Shown here one piece after another: positions 24,224 to 37,300 of a DNA stretch of 64,000 nt. Source of the stretch: Balanoglossus misakiensis (Eukaryota; Hemichordata). The stretch is taken from positions 11,718,001-11,782,000 of the forward strand of contig CM082581.2 of assembly GCA_040954595.2 (NCBI GenBank), written 5' to 3'. The notes beneath the pieces are model-generated. The model was not told the origin of the DNA, made no database searches, and saw only the letters and a list, made by a program, of their open reading frames with translations. The position numbers were made by a program, and so were the translations under genes. Position 1 is the first letter of the stretch; each line of letters begins with the position of its first letter.

Positions 24224-27200
24224 GAGAATTTGTCATTTTTTGATCGTTCATGAGCTGTAACCCATGCATATGACATGAAAATGCCAAAATGAGCAAAATT
24301 TTCATAGTTGAGAATTTGTCATTTTTTGAGCGTTCATGAGCTGTAACCCATGCATATGACATGAAAATGCCACAATGAGCAAAATTTTCAAAGTCGAGAA
24401 TTTGTCATTTTTTGAGCGTTCATGAGCTGTAACCCATGCATATGACATGAAAATGCCACAATGAGCAAAATTTTCAAAGTCGAGAATTTGTCATTTTTTG
24501 AGCGTTCATGAGCTGTAACCCATGCATATGACATGAAAATGCCACAATGAGCAAAATTTTCAAAGTCGAGAATTTGTCATTTTTTGAGCGTTCATGAGCT
24601 GTAACCCATGCATATGACATGAAAATGCCACAATGAGCAAAATTTTCAAAGTCGAGAATTTGTCATTTTTTGAGCGTTCATGTGCTGTAACCCATGCATA
24701 TGACATGAAAATGCCACAATGAGCAAAATTTTCAAAGTCGAGAATTTGTCATTTTTTGATCGTTCATGAGCTGTAACCCATGCATATGACATGAAAATGC
24801 CACAATGAGCAAAATTTTCAAAGTCGAGAATTTGTCATTTTTTGAGCGTTCATGAGCTGTAACCCATGCATATGACATGAAAATGCCACAATGAGCAAAA
24901 TTTTCAAAGTCGAGAATTTGTCACTTTTTGAGCGTTCATGAGCTGTAACCCATGCATATGACATGAAAATGCCACAATGAGCAAAATTTTCAAAGTCGAG
25001 AATTTGTCATTTTTTGAGCGTTCATGAGCTGTAACCCATGCATATGACATGAAAATGCCACAATGAGCAAAATTTTCAAAGTCGAGAATTTGTCATTTTT
25101 TGAGCGTTCATGAGCTGTAACCCATGCATATGACATGAAAATGCCACAATGAGCAAAATTTTCAAAGTCGAGAATTTGTCATTTTTTGAGCGTTCATGAG
25201 CTGTAACCCATGCATATGACATGAAAATGCCACAATGAGCAAAATTTTCGAAGTCGAGAATTTGTCATTTTTTGAGCGTTCATGAGCTGTAACCCATGCA
25301 TATGACATGAAAATGCCACAATGAGCAAAATTTTCAAAGTCGAGAATTTGTCATTTTTTGAGCGTTCATGAGCTGTAACCCATGCATATGACATGAAAAT
25401 GCCACAATGAGCAAAATTTTCAAAGTCGAGAATTTGTCATTTTTTGAGCGTTCATGAGCTGTAACCCATGCATATGACATGAAAATGCCAAAATGAGCAA
25501 AATTTTCATAGTCGAGAATTTGTCATTTTTTGAGCGTTCATGAGCTGTAACCCATGCATATGACATGAAAATGCCACAATGAGCAAAATTTTCAAAGTCG
25601 AGAATTTGTCATTTTTTGAGCGTTCATGAGCTGTAACCCATGCATATGACATGAAAATGCCAAAATGAGCAAAATTTTCATAGTCGAGAATTTGTCATTT
25701 TTTGAGCGTTCATGAGCTGTAACCCATGCATATGACATGAAAATGCCACAATGAGCAAAATTTTCAAAGTCGAGAATTTGTCATTTTTTGAGCGTTCATG
25801 AGCTGTAACCCATGCATATGACATGAAAATGCCAAAATGAGCAAAATTTTCAAAGTCGAGAATTTGTCATTTTTTGAGCGTTCATGAGCTGTAACCCATG
25901 CATATGACATGAAAATGCCACAATGAGCAAAATTTTCAAAGTCGAGAATTTGTCATTTTTTGAGCGTTCATGAGCTGTAACCCATGCATATGACATGAAA
26001 ATGCCAAAATGAGCAAAATTTTCATAGTCGAGAATTTGTCATTTTTTGAGCGTTCATGAGCTGTAACCCATGCATATGACATGAAAATGCCACAATGAGC
26101 AAAATTTTCAAAGTCGAGAATTTGTCATTTTTTGAGCGTTCATGAGCTGTAACCCATGCATATGACATGAAAATGCCACAATGAGCAAAATTTTCAAAGT
26201 CGAGAATTTGTCATTTTTTGAGCGTTCATGAGCTGTAACCCATGCATATGACATGGAAATGCCAAAATGAGCAAAATTTTCAAAGTCGAGAATTTGTCAT
26301 TTTTTGAGCGTTCATGAGCTGTAACCCATGCATATGGCATGGAAATGCCAAAATGAGCAAAATTTTCAAAGTCGAGAATTTGTCATTTTTTGAGCGTTCA
26401 TGAGCTGTAACCCATGCATATGACATGGAAATGCCAAAATGAGCAAAATTTTCAAAGTCGAGAATTTGTCATTTTTTGAGCGTTCATGAGCTGTAACCCA
26501 TGCATATGACATGGAAATGCCAAAATGAGCAAAATTTTCAAAGTCGAGAATTTGTCATTTTTTGAGCGTTCATGAGCTGTAACCCATGCATATGACATGG
26601 AAATGCCAAAGTGAGCAAAATTTTCAAAGTCGAGAATTTGTCATTTTTTGAGCGTTCATGAGCTGTAACCCATGCATATGACATGGAAATGCCAAAGTGA
26701 GCAAAATTTTCAAAGTCGAGAATTTGTCATTTTTTGAGCGTTCATGAGCTATAACCCATGCATATGACATGGAAATGCCAAAATGAGCAAAATTTTCAAA
26801 GTCGAGAATTTGTCATTTTTTGAGCGTTCATGAGCTGTAACCCATGCATATGGCATGGAAATGCCAAAATGAGCAAAATTTTCAAAGTCGAGAATTTGTC
26901 ATTTTTTGAGCGTTCATGAGCTGTAACCCATGCATATGACATGGAAATGCCAAAATGAGCAAAATTTTCAAAGTCGAGAATTTGTCATTTTTTGAGCGTT
27001 CATGAGCTGTAACCCATGCATATGACATGGAAATGCCAAAATGAGCAAAATTTTCAAAGTCGAGAATTTGTCATTTTTTGAGCGTTCATGAGCTATAACC
27101 CATGCATATGACATGGAAATGCCAAAATGAGCAAAATTTTCAAAGTCGAGAATTTGTCATTTTTTGAGCGTTCATGAGCTGTAACCCATGCATATGACAT

Positions 27201-28265
27201 GGAAATGCCAAAGTGAGCAAAATTTTCAAAGTCGAGAATTTGTCATTTTTTGAGCGTTCATGAGCTGTAACCCATGCATATGACATGGAAATGCCAAAGT
27301 GAGCAAAATTTTCAAAGTCGAGAATTTGTCATTTTTTGAGCGTTCATGAGCTGTAACCCATGCATATGGCATGGAAATGCCAAAATGAGCAAAATTTTCA
27401 AAGTCGAGAATTTGTCATTTTTTGAGCGTTCATGAGCTGTAACCCATGCATATGACATGGAAATGCCAAAGTGAGCAAAATTTTCAAAGTCGAGAATTTG
27501 TCATTTTTTGAGCGTTCATGAGCTGTAACCCATGCATATGACATGGAAATGCCAAAGTGAGCAAAATTTTCAAAGTCGAGAATTTGTCATTTTTTGAGCG
27601 TTCATGAGCTGTAACCCATGCATATGACATGGAAATGCCAAAGTGAGCAAAATTTTCAAAGTCGAGAATTTGTCATTTTTTGAGCGTTCATGAGCTATAA
27701 CCCATGCATATGACATGGAAATGCCAAAATGAGCAAAATTTTCAAAGTCGAGAATTTGTCATTTTTTGAGCGTTCATGAGCTGTAACCCATGCATATGAC
27801 ATGGAAATGCCAAAATGAGCAAAATTTTCAAAGACGAGAATTTGTCATTTTTTGAGCGTTCATGAGCTATAACCCATGCATATGACATGGAAATGCCAAA
27901 ATGAGCAAAATTTTCAAAGTCGAGAATTTGTCATTTTTTGAGCGTTCATGAGCTGTAACCCATGCATATGACATGGAAATGCCAAAGTGAGCAAAATTTT
28001 CAAAGTCGAGAATTTGTCATTTTTTGAGCGTTCATGAGCTGTAACCCATGCATATGACATGGAAATGCCAAAATGAGCAAAATTTTCAAAGTCGAGAATT
28101 TGTCATTTTTTTAGCGTTCATGAGCTGTAACCCATGCATATGACATGGAAATGCCAAAATGAGCAAAATTTTCAAAGTCGAGAATTTGTCATTTTTTGAG
28201 CGTTCATGAGCTGTAACCCATGCATATGACAATAAAATGCCAAAATGAGCAAAATTTTCAAAGTC
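24224..28265. repeat. Satellite array A, 47 copies of an 86-bp monomer
   Basis: Monomer starting GAGAATTTGTCATTTTTTGA and containing the core GCTGTAACCCATGCATATGA. The span is exactly 47 x 86 bases, so there is no net insertion or deletion. Monomers 1-23 carry ACATGAAAATG, with either CCACAATG or CCAAAATG. Monomers 24-47 carry ACATGGAAATG, with AAATG/AAGTG, GTAAC/ATAAC and GACAT/GGCAT variants. Monomers 15-22 (25428-26115) alternate between two types. The GGCAT variant recurs at monomers 25, 31 and 37, a spacing of 516 bp. Short open frames in the array (for example 25194-25394 on the - strand) are repeat artefacts. Confidence 0.97.
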
Positions 28266-28308
28266 GAGAATTTGTCATTTTTTGAGCATTCATGAGCTAT
28301 AACCCATG
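28266..28308. repeat. Hybrid monomer, A-to-B junction
   Basis: Starts as an A monomer (GAGAATTTGTCATTTTTTGAGCATTCATG) and after the shared core TAACCCATG continues as a B monomer (GTTTTTTCAAAAAAATG). The switch is between 28303 and 28309. The hybrid carries the ATAACCC form of the core, which is also seen in some A monomers. Confidence 0.9.
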
Positions 28309-31300
28309 GTTTTTTCAAAAAAATGAAGAAATTTTGATATTTCGCAAAGTCGAAAAATTGTCATTTTGGGATGATTTTCATGGGCTATAACCCATGGTTT
28401 TTTCAAAAAAATGAAGAAATTTTGATATTTCGCAAAGTCGAAAAATTGTCATTTTGGGATGATTTTCATGGGCTATAACCCATGGTTTTTTCAAAAAAAT
28501 GAAGAAATTTTGATATTTCGCAAAGTCGAAAAATTGTCATTTTGGGATGATTTTCATGGGCTATAACCCATGGTTTTTTCAAAAAAATGAAGAAATTTTG
28601 ATATTTCGCAAAGTCGCAAAATTGTCATTTTGGGATGATTTTCATGGGCTATAACCCATGGTTTTTTCAAAAAAATGAAGAAATTTTGATATTTCGCAAA
28701 GTCGAAAAATTGTCATTTTGGGATGATTTTCATGGGCTATAACCCATGGTTTTTTCAAAAAAATGAAGAAATTTTGATATTTCGCAAAGTCGAAAAATTG
28801 TCATTTTGGGATGATTTTCATGGGCTATAACCCATGGTTTTTTCAAAAAAATGAAGAAATTTTGATATTTCGCAAAGTCGAAAAATTGTCATTTTGGGAT
28901 GATTTTCATGGGCTATAACCCATGGTTTTTTCAAAAAAATGAAGAAATTTTGATATTTCGCAAAGTCGAAAAATTGTCATTTTGGGATGATTTTCATGGG
29001 CTATAACCCATGGTTTTTTCAAAAAAATGAAGAAATTTTGATATTTCGCAAAGTCGCAAAATTGTCATTTTGGGATGATTTTCATGGGCTATAACCCATG
29101 GTTTTTTCAAAAAAATGAAGAAATTTTGATATTTCGCAAAGTCGCAAAATTGTCATTTTGGGATGATTTTCATGGGCTATAACCCATGGTTTTTTCAAAA
29201 AAATGAAGAAATTTTGATATTTCGCAAAGTCGCAAAATTCTCATTTTGGGATGATTTTCATGGGCTATAACCCATGGTTTTTTCAAAAAAATGAAGAAAT
29301 TTTGATATTTCGCAAAGTCGAAAAATTGTCATTTTGGGATGATTTTCATGGGCTATAACCCATGGTTTTTTCAAAAAAATGAAGAAATTTTGATATTTCG
29401 CAAAGTCGCAAAATTGTCATTTTGGGATGATTTTCATGGGCTATAACCCATGGTTTTTTCAAAAAAATGAAGAAATTTTGATATTTCGCAAAGTCGCAAA
29501 ATTGTCATTTTGGGATGATTTTCATGGGCTATAACCCATGGTTTTTTCAAAAAAATGAAGAAATTTTGATATTTCGCAAAGTCGCAAAATTGTCATTTTG
29601 GGATGATTTTCATGGGCTATAACCCATGGTTTTTTCAAAAAAATGAAGAAATTTTGATATTTCGCAAAAGTCGAAAAATTGTCATTTTGGGATGATTTTC
29701 ATGGGCTATAACCCATGGTTTTTTCAAAAAAATGAAGAAATTTTGATATTTCGCAAAGTCGAAAAATTGTCATTTTGGGATGATTTTCATGGGCTATAAC
29801 CCATGGTTTTTTCAAAAAAATGAAGAAATTTTGATATTTCGCAAAGTCGAAAAATTGTCATTTTGGGGATGATTTTCATGGGCTATAACCCATGGTTTTT
29901 CAAAAAATGAAGAAATTTTGATATTTCGCAAAGTCGCAAAATTGTCATTTTGGGATGGATTTTCATGGGCTATAACCCATGGTTTTTTCAAAAAAATGAA
30001 GAAATTTTGATATTTCGCAAAGTCGCAAAATTGTCATTTTGGGATGATTTTCATGGGCTATAACCCATGTTTTTTCAAAAAAATGAAGAAATTTTGATAT
30101 TTCGCAAAGTCGAAAAATTGTCATTTTGGGATGATTTTCATGGGCTGTAACCCATGGTTTTTTCAAAAAATGAAGAAATTTTGATATTTCGCAAAGTCGA
30201 AAAATTGTCATTTTGGGTTGATTTTCATGGGCTATAACCCATGGTTTTTTCAAAAAAATGAAGAAATTTTGATATTTCGCAAAGTCGAAAAATTGTCATT
30301 TTGGGATGATTTTCATGGGCTATAACCCATGTTTTTTCAAAAAAATGAAGAAATTTTGATATTTCGCAAAGTCGCAAAATTGTCATTTTGGGATGATTTT
30401 CATGGGCTATAACCCATGTTTTTTCAAAAAAATGAAGAAATTTTGATATTTCGCAAAGTCGCAAAATTGTCATTTTGGGATGATTTTCATGGGCTATAAC
30501 CCATGGTTTTTTCAAAAAAATGAAGAAATTTTGATATTTCGCAAAGTCGCAAAATTGTCATTTTGGGATGATTTTCATGGGCTATAACCCATGGTTTTTT
30601 CAAAAAAATGAAGAAATTTGATATTTCGCAAAGTCGAAAAATTGTCATTTTGGGATGATTTTCATGGGCTGTAACCCATGGTTTTTTCAAAAAAATGAAG
30701 AAATTTTGATATTTCGCAAAGTCGAAAAATTGTCATTTTGGGTTGATTTTCATGGGCTATAACCATGGTTTTTTCAAAAAAATGAAGAAATTTTGATATT
30801 TCGCAAAGTCGAAAAATTGTCATTTTGGGATGATTTTCATGGGCTATAACCCATGTTTTTTCAAAAAATGAAGAAATTTTGATATTTCGCAAAGTCGCAA
30901 AATTGTCATTTTGGGATGATTTTCATGGGCTATAACCCATGTTTTTTCAAAAAAATGAAGAAATTTTGATATTTCGCAAAGTCGCAAAATTGTCATTTTG
31001 GGATGATTTTCATGGGCTATAACCCATTGTTTTTTCAAAAAAATGAAAGAAATTTTGATATTTCGCAAAGTCGAAAAATTGTCATTTTGGGATGATTTTC
31101 ATGGGCTATAACCCATGGTTTTTCAAAAAAATGAAGAAATTTTGATATTTCGCAAAGTCGCAAAATTGTCATTTTGGGATGATTTTCATGGGCTATAACC
31201 CATGTTTTTTTCAAAAAATGAAGAAATTTTGATATTTCGCAAAGTCGCAAAATTGTCATTTTGGGATGATTTTCATGGGCTATAACCCATTGTTTTTTCA

Positions 31301-34300
31301 AAAAAATGAAGAAATTTTGATATTTCGCAAAGTCGAAAAATTGTCATTTTGGGATGATTTTCATGGGCTATAACCCATGGTTTTTTCAAAAAAATGAAGA
31401 AATTTTGATATTTCGCAAAGTCGAAAAATTGTCATTTTGGGATGATTTTCATGGGCTATAACCATGGTTTTTTCAAAAAAATGAAGAAATTTTGATATTT
31501 CGCAAAGTCGAAAATTGTCATTTTGGAATGATTTTCATGGGCTATAACCCATGGTTTTTTGTAAAAAATGAAGAAATTTTGATATTTCGCAAAGTCGAAA
31601 AATTGTCATTTTGGGATGATTTTCATGGGCTATAACCCATGGTTTATTCAAAAAAATGAAGAAATTTTGATATTTCGCAAAGTCGAAAATTGTCATTTTG
31701 GGATGATTTTCATGGGCTATAACCCATGGTTTTTTCAAAAAATGAAGAAATTTTGATATTTCGCAAAGTCGAAAAATTGTCATTTTGGGATGATTTTCAT
31801 GGGCTATAACCCATGGTTTTTTTCAAAAAAATGAAGAAATTTTGATATTTCGCAAAGTCGAAAAAATTGTCATTTTGGGATGATTTTCATGGGCTATAAC
31901 CCATGGTTTTTTCAAAAAAATGAAGAAATTTTGATATTTCGCAAAGTCGAAAAATTGTCATTTTGGGATGATTTTCATGGGCTATAACCCATGGTTTTTT
32001 CAAAAAAATGAAGAAATTTTGATATTTCGCAAAGTCGAAAAATTGTCATTTTGGGATGATTTTCATGGGCTATAACCCATGGTTTTTTCAAAAAAATGAA
32101 GAAATTTTGATATTTCGCAAAGTCGAAAAATTGTCATTTTGGGATGATTTTCATGGGCTATAACCCATGGTTTTTTCAAAAAAATGAAGAAATTTTGATA
32201 TTTCGCAAAGTCGAAAAATTGTCATTTTGGGATGATTTTCATGGGCTATAACCCATGGTTTTTTCAAAAAAATGAAGAAATTTTGATATTTCGCAAAGTC
32301 GAAAATTGTCATTTTGGGATGATTTTCATGGGCTATAACCCATGGTTTTTTCAAAAAAATGAAGAAATTTTGATATTTTCGATGATTTTCATGGGCTATA
32401 ACCCATGGTTTTTTCAAAAAAATGAAGAAATTTTGATATTTCGCAAAGTCGCAAAATTGTCATTTTGGGATGATTTTCATGGGCTATAACCCATGGTTTT
32501 TTCAAAAAAATGAAGAAATTTTGATATTTCGCAAAGTCGAAAAATTGTCATTTTGGGATGATTTTCATGGCTGTAACCCATGGTTTTTTCAAAAAATGAA
32601 GAAATTTTGATATTTCGCAAAGTCGAAAAATTGTCATTTTGGGTTGATTTTCATGGGCTATAACCCATGGTTTTTCAAAAAAATGAAGAAATTTTGATAT
32701 TTCGCAAAGTCGAAAAATTGTCATTTTGGGATGATTTTCATGGGCTATAACCCATGGTTTTTTCAAAAAAATGAAGAAAATTTTGATATTTCGCAAAGTC
32801 GCAAAATTGTCATTTTGGGATGATTTTCATGGGCTATAACCCATGGTTTTTTCAAAAAAATGAAGAAATTTTGATATTTCGCAAAGTCGCAAAATTGTCA
32901 TTTTGGGATGATTTTCATGGGCTATAACCCATGGTTTTTCAAAAAAAATGAAGAAATTTTGATATTTCGCAAAGTCGAAAAATTGTCATTTTGGGATGAT
33001 TTTCATGGGCTATAACCCATGGTTTTTTCAAAAAAATGAAGAAATTTTGATATTTCGCAAAGTCGAAAAATTGTCATTTTGGGATGATTTCATGGCTATA
33101 ACCCATGGTTTTTTCAAAAAAATGAAGAAATTTTGATATTTCGCAAAGTCGAAAAATTGTCATTTTGGGATGATTTTCATGGGCTATAACCCATGGTTTT
33201 TTCAAAAAAATGAAGAAATTTTGATATTTCGCAAAGTCGAAAAATTGTCATTTTGGGATGATTTTCATGGGCTATAACCCATGGTTTTTTCAAAAAAATG
33301 AAGAAATTTTGATATTTCGCAAAGTCGAAAAATTGTCATTTTGGGATGATTTTCATGGGCTATAACCCATGGTTATTCAAAAAAATGAAGAAATTTTGAT
33401 ATTTCGCAAAGTCGAAAAATTGTCATTTTGGGATGATTTTCATGGGCTATAACCCATGGTTTTTTAAAAAAAAATGAAGAAATTTTGATATTTCGCAAAG
33501 TCGAAAAATTGTCATTTTGGGATGATTTTCATGGGCTATAACCCATGGTTTTTCAAAAAATGAAGAAATTTTGATATTCGCAAAGTCGAAAAATTGTCAT
33601 TTTGGGATGATTTTCATGGGCTATAACCCATGGTTTTTTCAAAAAAATGAAGAAATTTTGATATTTCGCAAAGTCGAAAAATTGTCATTTTGGGATGATT
33701 TTCATGGGCTATAACCCATGGTTTTTCAAAAAAATGAAGAAATTTTGATATTTCGCAAAGTCGCAAAATTGTCATTTTGGGATGATTTTCATGGGCTATA
33801 ACCCATGTTTTTTCAAAAAAATGAAGAACTTTTGATATTTCGCAAAGTCGCAAAATTGTCATTTTGGGATGATTTTCATGGGCTATAACCCATGGTTTTT
33901 TCAAAAAATGAAGAAATTTTGATATTTCGCAAAGTCGCAAAATTGTCATTTTGGGATGATTTTCATGGGCTATAACCCATGGTTTTTTCAAAAAAATGAA
34001 GAAATTTTGATATTTCGCAAAGTCGAAAAATTGTCATTTTGGGATGATTTTCATGGGCTATAACCCATGGTTTTTTCAAAAAAATGAAGAAATTTTGATA
34101 TTTCGCAAAGTCGAAAAATTGTCATTTTGGGATGATTTTCATGGGCTATAACCCATGGTTTTTTCAAAAAAATGAAGAAATTTTGATATTTCGCAAAGTC
34201 GAAAAATTGTCATTTTGGATGATTTTCATGGGCTATAACCCATGGTTTTTCAAAAAAATGAAGAAATTTTGATATTTCGCAAAGTCGCAAAATTGTCATT

Positions 34301-37300
34301 TTGGGGATGATTTTCATGGGCTATAACCCATGGTTTTTTCAAAAAAATGAAGAAATTTTGATATTTCGCAAAGTCGCAAAATTGTCATTTTGGATGATTT
34401 TCATGGGCTATAACCCATGGTTTTTCAAAAAAATGAAGAAATTTTGATATTTCGCAAAGTCGAAAAATTGTCATTTTGGGATGATTTTCATGGGCTATAA
34501 CCCATGGTTTTTTCAAAAAAATGAAGAAATTTTGATATTTCGCAAAGTCGAAAAATTGTCATTTTGGGATGATTTTCATGGCTATAACCCCATGGTTTTT
34601 TCAAAAAAATGAAGAAATTTTGATATTTCGCAAAGTCGAAAAATGTCATTTTGGGATGATTTTCATGGGCTATAACCCATGGTTTTTCAAAAAAATGAAG
34701 AAATTTTGATATTTCGCAAAGTCGAAAAATTGTCATTTTGGGATGATTTTCATGGGCTATAAACCATGGTTTATTTCAAAAAAAATGAAGAAATTTTGAT
34801 ATTTCGCAAAGTCGAAAAATTGTCATTTTGGGATGATTTTCATGGGCTATAACCCATGGTTTTTTCAAAAAAATGAAGAAATTTTGATATTTCGCAAAGT
34901 CGAAAAATTGTCATTTTGGGATGATTTTCATGGGCTATAACCCATGGTTTTTTCAAAAAAATGAAGAAATTTTGATATTTCGCAAAGTCGAAAAATTGTC
35001 ATTTTGGGATGATTTTCATGGGCTATAACCCATGGTTTTTTCAAAAAAATGAAGAAATTTTGATATTTCGCAAAGTCGCAAAATTGTCATTTTGGGATGA
35101 TTTTCATGGGCTATAACCCATGTTTTTTTCAAAAAAATGAAGAAATTTTGATATTTCGCAAAGTCGCAAAATTGTCATTTTGGGATGATTTTCATGGGCT
35201 ATAACCCATGGTTTTTTCAAAAAAATGAAGAAATTTTGATATTTCGCAAAGTCGAAAAATTGTCATTTTGGGATGATTTTCATGGGCTATAACCCATGGT
35301 TTTTTCAAAAAAATGAAGAAATTTTGATATTTCGCAAAGTCGAAAAATTGTCATTTTGGGATGATTTTCATGGGCTATAACCCATGGTTTTTCAAAAAAA
35401 TGAAGAAATTTTGATATTTCGCAAAGTCGAAAAATTGTCATTTTGGGATGATTTTCATGGGCTATAACCCATGGTTTTTTCAAAAAAATGAAGAAATTTT
35501 GATATTTCGCAAAGTCGAAAAATTGTCATTTTGGGATGATTTTCATGGGCTATAACCCATGGTTTTTTCAAAAAAATGAAGAAATTTTGATATTTCGCAA
35601 AGTCGAAAAATTGTCATTTTGGGATGATTTTCATGGGCTATAACCCATGGTTTATTCAAAAAAATGAAGAAATTTTGATATTTCGCAAAGTCGAAAAATT
35701 GTCATTTTGGGATGATTTTCATGGGCTATAACCCATGGTTTTTTCAAAAAAATGAAGAAATTTTGATATTTCGCAAAGTCGAAAAATTGTCATTTTGGGA
35801 TGATTTTCATGGGCTATAACCCATGGTTTTTTCAAAAAAATGAAGAAATTTTGATATTTCGCAAAGTCGAAAAATTGTCATTTTGGGATGATTTTCATGG
35901 GCTATAACCCATGGTTTTTTCAAAAAAATGAAGAAATTTTGATATTTCGCAAAGTCGAAAAATTGTCATTTTGGGATGATTTTCATGGGCTATAACCCAT
36001 GGTTTTTTCAAAAAAATGAAGAAATTTTGATATTTCGCAAAGTCGCAAAATTGTCATTTTGGGATGATTTTCATGGGCTATAACCCATGGTTTTTTCAAA
36101 AAAATGAAGAAATTTTGATATTTCGCAAAGTCGCAAAATTGTCATTTTGGGATGATTTTCATGGGCTATAACCCATGGTTTTTTCAAAAAAATGAAGAAA
36201 TTTTGATATTTCGCAAAGTCGAAAAATTGTCATTTTGGGAAGATTTTCATGGGCTATAACCCATGGTTTTTTCAAAAAAATGAAGAAATTTTGATATTTC
36301 GCAAAGTCGAAAAATTGTCATTTTGGGATGATTTTCATGGGCTATAACCCATGGTTTTTTCAAAAAAATGAAGAAATTTTGATATTTCGCAAAGTCGAAA
36401 AATTGTCATTTTGGGATGATTTTCATGGGCTATAACCCATGGTTTTTTCAAAAAAATGAAGAAATTTTGATATTTCGCAAAGTCGAAAAATTGTCATTTT
36501 GGGATGATTTTCATGGGCTATATAACCCATGGTTTTTTCAAAAAAATGAAGAAATTTTGATATTTCGCAAAGTCGAAAAATTGTCATTTTGGGATGATTT
36601 TCATGGGCTATAACCCATGGTTTTTTCAAAAAAATGAAGAAATTTTGATATTTCGCAAAGTCGAAAAATTGTCATTTTGGGATGATTTTCATGGGCTATA
36701 ACCCATGGTTTTTTCAAAAAAATGAAGAAATTTTGATATTTCGCAAAGTCGAAAAATTGTCATTTTGGGATGATTTTCATGGGCTATAACCCATGGTTTT
36801 TTCAAAAAAATGAAGAAATTTTGATATTTCGCAAAGTCGAAAAATTGTCATTTTGGGATGATTTTCATGGGCTATAACCCATGGTTTTTTCAAAAAAATG
36901 AAGAAATTTTGATATTTCGCAAAGTCGAAAAATTGTCATTTTGGGATGATTTTCATGGGCTATAACCCATGGTTTTTTCAAAAAAATGAAGAAATTTTGA
37001 TATTTCGCAAAGTCGAAAAATTGTCATTTTGGGATGATTTTCATGGGCTATAACCCATGGTTTTTTCAAAAAAATGAAGAAATTTTGATATTTCGCAAAG
37101 TCGAAAAATTGTCATTTTGGGATGATTTTCATGGGCTATAACCCATGGTTTTTTCAAAAAAATGAAGAAATTTTGATATTTCGCAAAGTCGAAAAATTGT
37201 CATTTTGGGATGATTTTCATGGGCTATAACCCATGGTTTTTTCAAAAAAATGAAGAAATTTTGATATTTCGCAAAGTCGAAAAATTGTCATTTTGGGATG

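Noticed and set aside
25194-25394. 66-codon frame in the 86-bp satellite
   Set aside because: A repeat artefact. The sequence simply repeats the monomer in one frame.
29963-36629. Many open frames of 65-125 codons with repeated motifs such as PWVIAHENHPKM on both strands
   Set aside because: They are translations of the 88-bp satellite. They break at each indel, have no start context or splice signals, and appear on both strands.
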